DNA of 64,000 bases from Acidobacteriaceae bacterium (GTDB lineage Bacteria; Acidobacteriota; Terriglobia; Terriglobales; Acidobacteriaceae): the NCBI GenBank assembly GCA_030038195.1, contig JASHPJ010000040.1, forward strand, positions 30,533 to 94,532, given 5' to 3'. The position numbers and the translations under genes were made by a program. Shown one piece after another: positions 39,531 to 48,553 of the stretch. The notes under the pieces were generated by a model. That model worked only from the letters and a program-made list of their open reading frames with translations, did no database searches and was not told the DNA's origin. Each line of letters begins with the position of its first letter. Within the stretch, counting starts at the first letter, position 1.

Positions 39531-39902
39531 TTACGCGCTGAAAGACGATCCGCAGCCGCAGGTTGACTTCACCTGAGGATTTTCAAACTTGAAGCCGGCT
39601 GCTTCGAGGGTCTCCACGTAGTCCACGGTGCAGCCATTCAGGTACATCAGTGAAGTGGCGTCAACAAACACCTTCAGGTCGTCAAAACTGAATACCTTGT
39701 CCATCATGCCACTCTGGTTCTCGAAGGCCATGGAGTACTGGAAACCGGAGCAGCCCCCGCCCACTACGCCAATGCGCAGACCCGCCGGAAGCGGATCCTG
39801 GGTAGCCATGATTTCGCGCACCTTGGCAACAGCCTGGGGTGTAAGGCTGATCGGCGGCTTCTTGACGGATTCCTCTGTAGGTGCAACGGTTGCAGTGGCC
39901 AT
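39531..39902 (-). CDS. erpA: A-type iron-sulfur cluster carrier
   Basis: A 123-residue IscA/ErpA/SufA family protein. The three cluster-binding cysteines are visible: GGGCSGFQY and the C-terminal CGCGSSF. It delivers Fe-S clusters to target proteins. It has an N-terminal extension of about 18 residues. Two direct repeats of AGTACCTTC 23 bp apart lie upstream. The exact paralogue (ErpA or SufA) cannot be fixed; no suf or isc genes are nearby. Confidence 0.9.
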   Translation of the reverse strand: MATATVAPTEESVKKPPISLTPQAVAKVREIMATQDPLPAGLRIGVVGGGCSGFQYSMAFENQSGMMDKVFSFDDLKVFVDATSLMYLNGCTVDYVETLEAAGFKFENPQVKSTCGCGSSFSA

Positions 39903-40259
39903 GGTCTCTCCCGGTTTTTTGAAGTACCTTCCCGTATCTTTTAAGAGTACCTTCGGGCAGGCTCAAATACAAGTCCCGCCGCGGCCGATCTCTCAAAGCC
40001 AGTCTATCGGCTTATAGGATGCCGCAACCGGCTGGAAAGTCGCAGCGCCCTGCAAGGCGCGGGCCGGGGGGTGGCCGAAGCGGGTCATCCATGGGCTCGG
40101 GGCCTCAAGATTCGCACTTTTCTGTGCAGATTTAACCGGACAATCGCACCATTTTGACGCTATGATGGTCAGCCATCAAGGCCCCACTGCCCCCGGGACC
40201 GCGTTTCCGCCACGGACCCGCCGGTATCTGGGACCCGGCATCTTCTGTTGGAGGTGGGT

Positions 40260-40544
40260 ATGACATTTGTTCCGGTTATGTGGACGGTCTGGTGCACCCT
40301 TGTCGTGGTGATGGCCGGTCTGCACATCTATCGCTCGAGCCTTACCCGCGACGAAGAGGATCAGATTTTTCTTGATGATTCCTTTGAGCACGAAAAGGTC
40401 GCTCAGGAGGCAATTGTCGCCAAGGTTTCCAAGGTAGAACCGATTCTGCGGGTGGCGCAGTGGCTGGTTGCAGGTATGACGGTGATCGTCCTTGCCTACT
40501 ACGTACGCGATATCCTGGTGCATCTGAACGTAATCGGATCGTAG
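40260..40544 (+). CDS. Small two-helix membrane protein, paralogue 1 (unknown family)
   Basis: 94 residues from ATG 40260, with GGAGGTGG upstream. Helix 1 MWTVWCTLVVVMAGLHIY, then a charged middle RDEEDQIFLDDSFEHEKV, then helix 2 AQWLVAGMTVIVLAYYV. It is about 55% identical by eye, without gaps until the last residues, to the convergent gene at 40670. No function is known to me. Both termini are probably on the same side of the membrane. The upstream 39903-40259 spacer holds no other gene. Confidence 0.75.
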   Translation: MTFVPVMWTVWCTLVVVMAGLHIYRSSLTRDEEDQIFLDDSFEHEKVAQEAIVAKVSKVEPILRVAQWLVAGMTVIVLAYYVRDILVHLNVIGS

Positions 40545-40669
40545 CGGCTGCTCAGCTCTCACTCCATGGCCTCGACTGAGGGGAGGGGATGTGTTGCTCG
40601 ATGGGACGCGCAATTTGCGCGCGCCACACAGCCTCGCAGCATGCAGGGCCGTGGCGGGAGAACGCTAGT

Positions 40670-40942
40670 TCAGCGGAACTGCCGGATCATGTCCAGGACG
40701 TAATACACGATCACGAACAAGGTGGCCGCGGCCAGCACCCAGATCGCAATGCGCTCGATCGGCTCGATCCGGTTCAACTTTGTTGTAATCGCGGCCTGCG
40801 TGACCTTCTCCTGCTCAAAGGAATCATCCAGGAAAAGCTGGTCGTCCTCATCGCGGCCCAGCTTAACCATGTAAATCTTGAGCGCAGCCACTACCACCAC
40901 CAGGACGCACCACACCACCCACATCGCCGGAACCACTGGCAT
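40670..40942 (-). CDS. Small two-helix membrane protein, paralogue 2 (unknown family)
   Basis: 90 residues from ATG 40942, with GAGGTGG upstream; the track start adds 24. It has the same plan as paralogue 1: MWVVWCVLVVVVAALKIY, RDEDDQLFLDDSFEQEKV, then IAIWVLAAATLFVIVYYVLD. The acidic FLDDSFE core is identical in both. The pair is convergent, 125 bp apart. Confidence 0.75.
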   Translation of the reverse strand: MPVVPAMWVVWCVLVVVVAALKIYMVKLGRDEDDQLFLDDSFEQEKVTQAAITTKLNRIEPIERIAIWVLAAATLFVIVYYVLDMIRQFR

Positions 40943-41141
40943 AACCACCTCACACAAATCCTCGGTCCATGCCCCTCGCGAGGTGGGGGAGAATCCAACT
41001 CCCGCGAGTCCCATGGCCTTACGGTCGTAAATCTAGCGCCGCAGTGCGGGGTGTCTCTGTGACGGCAGTCACGAACTTGAGTGCATGCACGTCTACAGCA
41101 GTTTCACTTCAAGTGTGTACAGAACCGAGACTGCCGAGTAG

Positions 41142-41159
41142 TTTTTCCCTCAAGAAAAA
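41142..41159. repeat. Satellite T/A-rich hairpin near family A copy 3
   Basis: TTTTTC-CCTCAA-GAAAAA, followed by TCCGCTGCGGCGGACACGC. This aligns with the reverse complement of the block beside copy 1. It lies about 70 bp left of copy 3, within the 40943-41466 gap, which otherwise holds no gene. Confidence 0.5.
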
Positions 41160-41228
41160 GTCATCCGCTGCGGCGGACACGCTCTTCAGAAGTCAAGATG
41201 GGAAGCGAAACCGTTGTAATGTGGTGTT

Positions 41229-41402
41229 CCAGTGTCCTGTAACTGAAGTTCATAGCATAAGTTGAAATCCCGAACCGCAGGTTCCGCCACGGCGGATCTT
41301 CGGCCCGCCACGGCGGATCTTTGACCTTCGACTCGTCGCCGCGGCGACTCGCTCAGGATGACAGCAGTATTTATATTGCGAACTTCAGTTACAGGACACT
41401 AG
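41229..41402. mobile_element. MITE-like palindromic element, family A copy 3
   Basis: About 172 bp. This copy has the best ends: 21 bp AGTGTCCTGTAACTGAAGTTC is repeated exactly in inverse at the right end, which closes with CTAG (41399-41402). The interior has two CCGCCACGGCGG palindromes and the cassette hairpin GTCGCCGCGGCGAC, followed by TCGCTCAGGATGACAG. Confidence 0.88.
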
Positions 41403-41466
41403 CCAAGGGTGGGAAATGCGCAGGATCGCCACGCGGGAGCGAGCCAACAGCCCGGCGGGACGGCGG

Positions 41467-42687
41467 CTACTCCACTTCCTGCCGCGCACGGTAGCCGTCG
41501 CGCGCGATGATCTCGTACTGGAGCGGCTTGTGCTTCTGGTCCTGCATGCGCAGCGGCTGGCCTTCGTCGTCCACCAGCTCGACGCGCAGCTTGCGATAGG
41601 TGCCATCCTGCTTGGCGTTGGTCGGCCGGTAGACCAGCTCATACTTGGCGCGGATGTTCTCGTTGATCGTCCGCACCATGTCCGGCAGCTCGCCGGTGAA
41701 CTTGGGCTCGAACCACATGCCGCCCGTAATCTGCGCAAAGGTGCGCATCTCGTTGTCGGCCTGCAGGTAGTCCATATCGCGCATGGAGGCCATCATGCCA
41801 CCCCGGCCCTCGGTCATCTCGCGCAGCAGCCCGCCCGTCGAGATCGCGTAGATCGTGATGTCCTGCGAGCTCTTTACCGCCTTCAAAATCTTGTCGAAGG
41901 TGAGCTTCGACATCGAATCGATGCCCGAGGCGATCAGGACGATGTACTTGCGTCCCGGGATGCGCGAGAGCCGGTCCATGGACTCGTACAGCGCATCGAA
42001 GACGTTGGTTTCGCTGAAGGCCGCCGGCATCCAGACAGACATGCCCAATTGGTTGATGGCCTGCTGAATCTGGTTCTTGTCCTGGGTAAAGTCCACGTAG
42101 ATGTGGGTCCTCATGTCGAAGGTCATCAGCGCCACGTAATCCTGCGGCCTGAGCTGCTGCGTAAACGCCCACGCGGCGTTGAGCATGTCCATCCGGAAGA
42201 CCCAGCCTCGCGCGGCATACTCGCAAAGCAGCAGAGCGGTGATGGGCGCCTCAACCCGCTTGAATCCCTCGATCTTCTGTTCTACGCCGTCTTCGTAGAT
42301 GCGGAAGTTCTCCGGCTTGAGCCCGGGCACGAACTGCCCCGTCTTCTTCAGCAGCACGCCCACATCCACTGTCACTTCCGGCACGTCGATGTGCAGCGAA
42401 ACCGGTGGCATCCCGGTGGGATTGGTTACCTTCGGCTCCGGCGGAGCAGGTGGGGCCGGCGGCTCATCGGTGTCTTCTTTTTTCTTGGGGAGCGCAATCA
42501 CGCCGTTGTCGCCACTGGGGCCGCCCGCATCGGGCGCGGTCTGGTCCGGTTGCGGCTGCTGGCCAGAACTCGGCGCCTGGCTCTGCGCCATGCAAACCGG
42601 CGCCGCGCTCAAGGCCGCAACGGCCATCATCAGGACTGCAAACTGGATTCGGCGAAGAACGGGGAGGGTTGTGCGCGAAGTGGTCAT
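41467..42687 (-). CDS. Secreted VWFA-domain protein, acidobacterial type
   Basis: 406 residues from ATG 42687. Signal peptide (FAVLMMAVAALSAAPVCMAQ), then a Pro-rich linker (EPPAPPAPPEPK). The VWFA-related domain begins near residue 105 (VTVDVGVLLKKTGQFVPGL, FRIYEDGVEQKIEGF). The metal-site motif is degenerate: the usual DxSxS is replaced by the stretch ALLLCEYAARG. Such proteins are abundant in Acidobacteria with no assigned role. It lies divergent to the S55-type gene, with an 84-bp spacer. Confidence 0.87.
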   Translation of the reverse strand: MTTSRTTLPVLRRIQFAVLMMAVAALSAAPVCMAQSQAPSSGQQPQPDQTAPDAGGPSGDNGVIALPKKKEDTDEPPAPPAPPEPKVTNPTGMPPVSLHIDVPEVTVDVGVLLKKTGQFVPGLKPENFRIYEDGVEQKIEGFKRVEAPITALLLCEYAARGWVFRMDMLNAAWAFTQQLRPQDYVALMTFDMRTHIYVDFTQDKNQIQQAINQLGMSVWMPAAFSETNVFDALYESMDRLSRIPGRKYIVLIASGIDSMSKLTFDKILKAVKSSQDITIYAISTGGLLREMTEGRGGMMASMRDMDYLQADNEMRTFAQITGGMWFEPKFTGELPDMVRTINENIRAKYELVYRPTNAKQDGTYRKLRVELVDDEGQPLRMQDQKHKPLQYEIIARDGYRARQEVE

Positions 42688-42771
42688 AACAACCTCTGTG
42701 CTCACAAGCATAGTTGATCTGGCCGGTCGCCGTCGGGCAAAGACCCCACCGGTGGCTGTACTCTAATAGAC

Positions 42772-44625
42772 GTGAAAATCTGCCGAAAGGAAACCCGGTG
42801 GCTGCTCGCGGCACTGGCGGCGGGGCTGGCCATTGCTGCTTGGCTTGCAAGCGGCCAGGCGGCTACCGTCCCAAACGCTGCCTCGGAAGCCGGCCCGCCG
42901 CCCAGCAGCGGCGGCTTTTTCCCACTCAGCCAGGTGCGCCGCGGCCTCACCGGCACCGCCTGGACGGTTTTTGAAGGCACACGCCCGGAGCCGATGCAGG
43001 TGGAGATCCTGGGCGTTCTGCGCAGCGCCTTGGGACCGCACCAGGACCTGGTCCTGGCGCGGCTGCACGGACCCAGGCCCGAGTATACCGGCGTCGTGGA
43101 AGGCATGAGCGGAAGCCCGGTCTACGTCGACAACAGGCTGCTGGGCGCGCTCTCGTACCGCATCGGCCAGTTCAGCAAGGAGCCCATCGCCGGCATTACG
43201 CCGATCGAGCAGATGCTGCAGGTGCGCGACCTGCCAATGAGCCAGGCAGGGATCAGCACAGAGACTGCACAGGCGTCCAATCTCGCTTCCACAGAGTCTA
43301 CGGCTCAAGCCACTTTCCAGATGATCGACACGCCGCTGGTGATGAGCGGCTTCAGCCCGCCGGCCATCGAGTTCTGGCAAAAGCAGGTGAACGGCACCGG
43401 GCTCCAGCCCGTGGCTGCGGGCGGAATCGGTGGAGCAAGCGCCGGCGATATGCAGCCCTCGCCGGCGGCCGAGGCCACGCTCGAGCCGGGATCGGCGATC
43501 AGCGCGCAGCTTGTGCGCGGCGACCTGGAAATCTCGGCCACCTGCACCGTCACCTACATCGATCCCAAGCAACTGCTGGCCTGCGGCCATCCCATCCTGC
43601 AGGCCGGTACGGTTTCACTGCCCATGACCACGGCAGACGTGGTAACCACGCTGGCCTCGCCGCTGAACGCCTTCAAGATCATCAACACCGGCGCCACCGT
43701 GGGCGCGTTCACGGAAGATCGCAACTCGGCCATCCGCGGCGTGCTGGGCGCAACGGCGCACATGATTCCCATGCACATCGTGATGAGCGGGCCCGACGAC
43801 CATCGCGGCCTCAACGTGCAGATTCTCGATCTGCCCTCGCTCACCACGCAGGCCATGATGGTGGTGCTCTACCAATCATTGCTGCAGTCCGTCGCCAGCT
43901 CGGCCTCCATGAGCTACCACCTCACCGGCAGCATCGACCTCGACGGGTTTCCGGCCGTACCGGTGGACGAGTGGTCCACGCCGGGCGAGCTTGCGCCGGC
44001 GCCTCTCATGCTGGCTCTACTCACCGGCCAGCAATTCACCGCGCTTTACACCAACGGCGCACGCCAGGGCACGGTGCACAGTATCAACCTCCACGTGGAA
44101 GAGATTCCGCACCGCATCGGCGTCGAGCTCAAGAGCGCCCGTCTTGTTTCCAATGACATTGTGCACGCCGGCGATACCGTTGAAGTGGAAGCCACCATCC
44201 AGCCCTGGCAGCAGCCGGCGCGCAACGTACGCATCCCGGTGCACCTTCCTGACCGGCTCGACGCAGGCAATCTCCGCCTGCTGATCTCAGACGGCGCTAC
44301 GCTCGACCGCACGCTGCATCAACCGCAGGTACCTCCGCGGCCCGCAACGCTCTCTGCGCTGCTTGAAGAGGCGCGCAATCAGCACGCGGCCGACCGCATC
44401 TACGTGAGCCTGCTGGTGCCGGAAGCGCAGGCCGGCATGAATGGCCAGACGCTGGCAAACGTTCCGCTCTCGGTGGCCAACGCGCTCGAGCCGGTGCGCG
44501 CGGAAAAAGACATCAGCCTCAACGGCGAATCGGCCCAGGTGGCCGCCGATGCGCCCGCCGGAGGCGTGCTCAGCGGTTTTCAGGTTCTTACCCTGCACAT
44601 CGAGCCGGGCGGCGGTTTAAACTAG
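42772..44625 (+). CDS. SpoIVB/S55-like secreted protein
   Basis: 617 residues from GTG 42772, with an N-terminal signal anchor (LLAALAAGLAIAAWLAS). The S55 serine motif GMSGSPVYVDNRLLGALSY is near residue 112, and a His motif ACGHPILQAG near 270. In SpoIVB the His precedes the Ser; here the order is reversed. The second half is long, with beta-rich segments (VTLNVQILDLP, VHSINLHVEEIP) and no PDZ seen. Whether it is an active protease is uncertain. Confidence 0.75.
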   Translation: MKICRKETRWLLAALAAGLAIAAWLASGQAATVPNAASEAGPPPSSGGFFPLSQVRRGLTGTAWTVFEGTRPEPMQVEILGVLRSALGPHQDLVLARLHGPRPEYTGVVEGMSGSPVYVDNRLLGALSYRIGQFSKEPIAGITPIEQMLQVRDLPMSQAGISTETAQASNLASTESTAQATFQMIDTPLVMSGFSPPAIEFWQKQVNGTGLQPVAAGGIGGASAGDMQPSPAAEATLEPGSAISAQLVRGDLEISATCTVTYIDPKQLLACGHPILQAGTVSLPMTTADVVTTLASPLNAFKIINTGATVGAFTEDRNSAIRGVLGATAHMIPMHIVMSGPDDHRGLNVQILDLPSLTTQAMMVVLYQSLLQSVASSASMSYHLTGSIDLDGFPAVPVDEWSTPGELAPAPLMLALLTGQQFTALYTNGARQGTVHSINLHVEEIPHRIGVELKSARLVSNDIVHAGDTVEVEATIQPWQQPARNVRIPVHLPDRLDAGNLRLLISDGATLDRTLHQPQVPPRPATLSALLEEARNQHAADRIYVSLLVPEAQAGMNGQTLANVPLSVANALEPVRAEKDISLNGESAQVAADAPAGGVLSGFQVLTLHIEPGGGLN

Positions 44626-44723
44626 GGCCGGGGAACCAAAATATACCCTTTATTCTGCACCGAGATCGGAACGCCGGCGATACCGGCCGAACCGTTTCTA
44701 CGCGCCAGTGAGGATTCCGAGAC

Positions 44724-45731
44724 ATGGCTCAATTTCACGGCCTTGCAGCTCATGCAGCAGGAGCGGAACTCCTGCCTTATCACTACGACCCCGGCAAGCT
44801 GGGAGCGCAGGAGGTGGAGATCGCCATCACCCACTGCGGCATCTGCTACAGCGACCTTCATCTCATCTCCAACGACTGGGGCATCAGCCAGTATCCGTTC
44901 ATTCCGGGGCATGAGATCGTCGGCACGGTTGCGGCGGTGGGCAGCGACGTTCGGCTGCACAAGGCAGGCGACCGCGTGGGGCTGGGCTGGCAGTCGAACT
45001 CCTGTGGCGAGTGCGAATGGTGCATGAAAGGGATGGAGAACATCTGTCCCGCGTCCGAGGCAACCTGCGTGCGCCGCAACGGCGGCTATGCCGATCGCGT
45101 GCGCGCCAATGCGCGCTTTGTCATCGCTATTCCTGAAGCGATCAAGAGCGAGCACGCTGCGCCGCTGCTGTGCGCCGGCATCACGGTCTACAATCCGCTG
45201 CGCAGCCACGGCATCCACCCAGCATCGCGCGTGGGCATCGTCGGCATCGGCGGGCTGGGCCACCTGGCTATCCAGTTTGCGCGCGTCTTCGGCGCCGAGG
45301 TCACCGCGTTCTCGTCGTCGGCGGGCAAAGAAGAAGAAGTCCGCGCGCTGGGCGCGCATCACTTCGTGAATACGCGCGAGTCGAAGGCCATGAAAGAAGT
45401 GGCCGGCACGCAGGACTTCCTGCTCACCACCATCAATGCCGATCAGGACTGGGGCACCTACATCCAGGCGCTGCGGCCCACCGGCACGCTGTGCTTTGTG
45501 GGCGTTCCACCATCGCCCATCGCGCTGCATGCGTTTCCGCTCATTGCCGGCCTGCGCAGCGTGACCGGCAGCCCCATCGGCAGCCCGCACATGCTGCGCG
45601 AGATGATGGACGTGGCCGCGCGCCACGGGGTGAAGGCCACCACCGAAAACTTTCCCATGTCGAAGGCCAACGAAGCCATCGAGAAGGTGAAGAAGAACAA
45701 GGTGCGCTATCGGGCGGTGCTGGCGAATTAG
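44724..45731 (+). CDS. Zinc-dependent alcohol/aldehyde dehydrogenase (CAD type)
   Basis: A 335-residue medium-chain dehydrogenase. The catalytic zinc ligands are in HCGICYSDLH and PGHEIVG. The structural zinc cysteines are in CGECEWCMKGMENIC. The NADP-binding motif is GIGGLGHLAIQFARVFG. It resembles the cinnamyl-alcohol/YahK branch that reduces aldehydes with NADPH. It stands alone. Its TAG stop forms the left end of repeat copy 4. Confidence 0.92.
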   Translation: MAQFHGLAAHAAGAELLPYHYDPGKLGAQEVEIAITHCGICYSDLHLISNDWGISQYPFIPGHEIVGTVAAVGSDVRLHKAGDRVGLGWQSNSCGECEWCMKGMENICPASEATCVRRNGGYADRVRANARFVIAIPEAIKSEHAAPLLCAGITVYNPLRSHGIHPASRVGIVGIGGLGHLAIQFARVFGAEVTAFSSSAGKEEEVRALGAHHFVNTRESKAMKEVAGTQDFLLTTINADQDWGTYIQALRPTGTLCFVGVPPSPIALHAFPLIAGLRSVTGSPIGSPHMLREMMDVAARHGVKATTENFPMSKANEAIEKVKKNKVRYRAVLAN

Positions 45732-45868
45732 TGTCCTGCCCCCAAAGTTCGCAACATAAAAAGCCCCGAACCGCAGGTCCTTCGACTCCGTAAGCCGCAA
45801 AAAACGCGGCTTACTACGCTCAGGATGACAGCGTATTGGTGACACGAACTTCAGACTCAGGACACTAG
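45728..45868. mobile_element. MITE-like palindromic element, family A copy 4
   Basis: 141 bp from TTAG (the stop codon of the alcohol dehydrogenase gene) to CTAG. Ends AGTGTCCTG...CAGGACACT. The cassette hairpin here is GTAAGCCGC-AAAAAAC-GCGGCTTAC between CCTTCGACTC and CTCAGGATGACAG. A satellite hairpin follows at 45914. Confidence 0.87.
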
Positions 45869-45913
45869 CGCATCCTCGGAATGCACGTAGACTTTTTGAG
45901 ATGCGTGAAAGGT

Positions 45914-45935
45914 GGCTTTTTCTTAGAAAAAAGCC
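45914..45935. repeat. Satellite hairpin near family A copy 4
   Basis: GGCTTTTTC-TTA-GAAAAAAGCC (one extra A), preceded about 30 bp upstream by AATGCACGT. A related block (AATGCACGT ... GGCTCTTTCTTAGAAAG) lies beside copy 5. Confidence 0.5.
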
Positions 45936-45956
45936 TCTTGAGCGCGTACTTTCGGT

Positions 45957-47366
45957 CTACAGCGATTCCGAAATGCTATAGCCGCGCGGATGGATGAAAT
46001 AGACGAGCCCCAGATAGTCGTCGGTCAGTAAAAAACTGTCGGGGCCGACGCGCAGGATGCCACATGGACGGCCATGCACGACGGGTTTGCCATTCACGAT
46101 GGTCAGAAATCCGGTGATCAGGTTACGCGGCTGGCGGTCCGCCGGCGTAAAGCGCACTACGCGATAGCCGGTGCCGATATGCGGATGGCTGGCCCCGTGC
46201 AATGCGACGAGAAAGCTGTTTTTAAGAACCGTATCGGTTGACGGAAAATATGCAAAACCGAGCGGCGAGCTGTGCGCGGCAAAGGTGGTGTAGGCCGGCG
46301 GAACGCGCGCGCAGGATTTGAGCGCATTCGGCGCGCTGCCCAGAGCGGCGTTCGGATCGGTCCCTGACGCATGCCCTCCACCGGCGGTAAGATTCGTGCC
46401 AGCCACCGCCACGCCGGTTTGTTTGCCGTAGATCGAATCCGCCGCGTCATCGGCGGGAACCGGCGCCATCTTGCTCAGATCGTCGAGCGAGGGCAGCGGC
46501 GTCGTGTCGAGGACCGGCTTGCCATACGCGAAGTAGCAGGTGGGCCAGCCGTAGTTTGGCGGAACGGCCGGGGATTTATCGAGCTCGAAGAAAGTATCCT
46601 CCGGTAGCCGGTCGCCGAGATGATCGTCGCCCATATTGGTGGCGAAGAGCGCGCCGTCCAGAGCGGCGACCGCGTGCAGATCGACGGCGTTGCGCAACCC
46701 CTGCGCGATGATGACCGGATGTTTGCCGTCGGGATCCATACTGACAACCGCGGCGCGCATGACTTCGCGCTCCTGGCAGTAGTTGCACGACGAGCCCGCA
46801 GCGACGAAGATGCGGGCCGCACCGTTCACCTGCGCGACGGCGACGGTGCGCGTAAGATGCCAGCCGCCGTATTTGTAGCTGAGCCCGTAATCGGGGAAAC
46901 GCATGAGCGTTTCGGGCGGCGAAGACGGCGCGTTGTCTCCGGCGTTGTACCTGTAGCGGACGAGCTTGCCGGTGAGCGGCAGATAGAGCCAGCTCTGCCT
47001 GGTCGCCGGATCGGTCCAGAAGGCTAGGTTGTTGGGGTTGCGCAGGTGATCGAGATAACGGATGACGCGCCTGAAGGTGCGGGTCTGCGCATCCCAGCCG
47101 CCGAGGATGAAGACCGAGCCCTGCGTGTTGTCTGCAATGTCATGCATGCCGGTGACGAAGATGCGGCCATCCGGCGACTGCGCGAAGAAGCGCACGCGGC
47201 GCAGGCCGCTCGCAGCGATGTTGATGTCGAGAGACTGCGGCAGCGAGAGCGTGATGGACTTGCCCGGCGCGTAGTTGAGCGTGTGCCGCACCTGTGCGGG
47301 CAAAAAAGCCGCGCTTGTGCCTGCAAAGATCAGGAAAAATGCCAGCAGCAACGAGCGGGATCGCAC
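45957..47366 (-). CDS. Secreted sugar-dehydrogenase-like beta-propeller protein
   Basis: 469 residues from GTG 47366; the track's longer N-terminus lacks support, and the start is somewhat uncertain. Signal peptide LLLAFFLIFAGTSAAF. The body has sorbosone/glucose dehydrogenase-like propeller motifs (LRRVRFFAQSPDGRIFVTG, GLRNAVDLHAVAALDGALFATNMGDDHLGDRLPED, PPNYGWPTCYFAYGKP). PQQ dependence is possible but not shown. It is divergent from the OxyR-type regulator. Confidence 0.8.
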   Translation of the reverse strand: MRSRSLLLAFFLIFAGTSAAFLPAQVRHTLNYAPGKSITLSLPQSLDINIAASGLRRVRFFAQSPDGRIFVTGMHDIADNTQGSVFILGGWDAQTRTFRRVIRYLDHLRNPNNLAFWTDPATRQSWLYLPLTGKLVRYRYNAGDNAPSSPPETLMRFPDYGLSYKYGGWHLTRTVAVAQVNGAARIFVAAGSSCNYCQEREVMRAAVVSMDPDGKHPVIIAQGLRNAVDLHAVAALDGALFATNMGDDHLGDRLPEDTFFELDKSPAVPPNYGWPTCYFAYGKPVLDTTPLPSLDDLSKMAPVPADDAADSIYGKQTGVAVAGTNLTAGGGHASGTDPNAALGSAPNALKSCARVPPAYTTFAAHSSPLGFAYFPSTDTVLKNSFLVALHGASHPHIGTGYRVVRFTPADRQPRNLITGFLTIVNGKPVVHGRPCGILRVGPDSFLLTDDYLGLVYFIHPRGYSISESL

Positions 47367-47497
47367 GTTCCCAGTGTAGACGCATGCGCCTTGCGGGCAG
47401 AGAGGGCGCGCGATCGAGACGCAGCGATCTCCGCTGCGTTTTGGGGGCTGAATACGTCCGGCAGCCTGACTGCATGCAACCACGCAAGCCAAGTACT

Positions 47498-47514
47498 TTG
47501 ATAATTAAAATCAA
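47498..47514. promoter_or_regulatory. Inverted repeat in the oxyR/dehydrogenase divergent spacer
   Basis: TTGAT-AATTAAA-ATCAA, AT-rich in a GC-rich region, 45 bp before the regulator start. It fits the place where a LysR-type protein normally binds. The match to a specific OxyR consensus is not clear. Confidence 0.45.
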
Positions 47515-47559
47515 TTGTTCCTACAATGACGATTGCTTTGTTCTATGATAAGGCTGGTT

Positions 47560-48465
47560 ATGAACCTGCAAGACCTCCGCTATCTCGTCGCCGTCGCCGA
47601 GCACCGTCACTTTGGCCGCGCGGCGGAAGCCTGCAACGTGAGCCAGCCCACGCTGAGCAGCCAGATTAAAAAACTCGAAGACGAGCTGGGCGTAACGCTC
47701 CTCGAGCGCACCAACAAGCGCGTCGACCTGACGCCTGTCGGAAGCCAGATTCTGAATCACGCGCGCCGCGCGCTGGCCGAAGCCGGCCAGATGGAGGCCG
47801 TGGCCCGCGCCGCGCGCGATCCACTGGTGGGACCGCTCAAGCTGGGCGTGATTCCCACGCTGGCACCCTACCTGATGCCGATGATCCTGAAGCCGCTGAA
47901 GCAGTCTTACCCCGGACTGACGCTCGAGCTGTGGGAAGACCAGACGCTCTCGCTGATCGACGGGCTGCGCAACCACCGGCTGGACGCGGCGCTGCTGGCC
48001 ACGCCGCCGGACGCGCCGGAGATCACCGAACTGGCTCTGTTTGACGAACCGCTGCTGGCCGCGCTGCCGCCCCATCACCGGCTGTGCAGGGCCGCCACGG
48101 TCAGCGAAGATGCGCTGGCCGGCGAGCTGCTGGTGCTGGCCGACGGACACTGCCTGGCCAGCCAGGTGCTGGCTGCCTGCGGCGCGCGCAACGGAGCGCA
48201 GCGCGGGGCGATGCTCGCCTCGATGCAGGCCTCCACGCTGGAGACGCTGGTGAACCTGGTGGCCGCCGGGTACGGTTCTACGCTACTGCCGGCGCTGGCG
48301 GCCGACTCGTTCCGGGCGCGGGAGATCGTGCTGCGTCCGCTTGCCGGCTCGTCCTGCCGGACGATCCGGCTGGCCAGCCGCCCGGGGTTTCCACGGCCGC
48401 AGGCGCTGCGGGCGCTGGAGCGGGTGATTCATAAGGCTGTGAGTGGGACGATCCCCCAAAAATGA
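47560..48465 (+). CDS. oxyR: LysR-type regulator, OxyR-like
   Basis: 301 residues from ATG 47560. N-terminal winged helix HFGRAAEACNVSQPTLSSQIKKLEDELG. The effector domain has DGHCLASQVLAACG, placing Cys198 and Cys207 nine residues apart exactly like the redox pair Cys199/Cys208 of E. coli OxyR. So it should sense peroxide by disulfide formation. No catalase or ahpC is next to it; the divergent neighbour is the propeller dehydrogenase. Confidence 0.85.
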   Translation: MNLQDLRYLVAVAEHRHFGRAAEACNVSQPTLSSQIKKLEDELGVTLLERTNKRVDLTPVGSQILNHARRALAEAGQMEAVARAARDPLVGPLKLGVIPTLAPYLMPMILKPLKQSYPGLTLELWEDQTLSLIDGLRNHRLDAALLATPPDAPEITELALFDEPLLAALPPHHRLCRAATVSEDALAGELLVLADGHCLASQVLAACGARNGAQRGAMLASMQASTLETLVNLVAAGYGSTLLPALAADSFRAREIVLRPLAGSSCRTIRLASRPGFPRPQALRALERVIHKAVSGTIPQK

Positions 48466-48553
48466 CGGCTGAACATGAATTTTTCCTCTGTGGATTCCGT
48501 GTGGAAATCTGGTGCAAATCTGCCATGGAATCGGAAGATTTCCGGACAAATTC

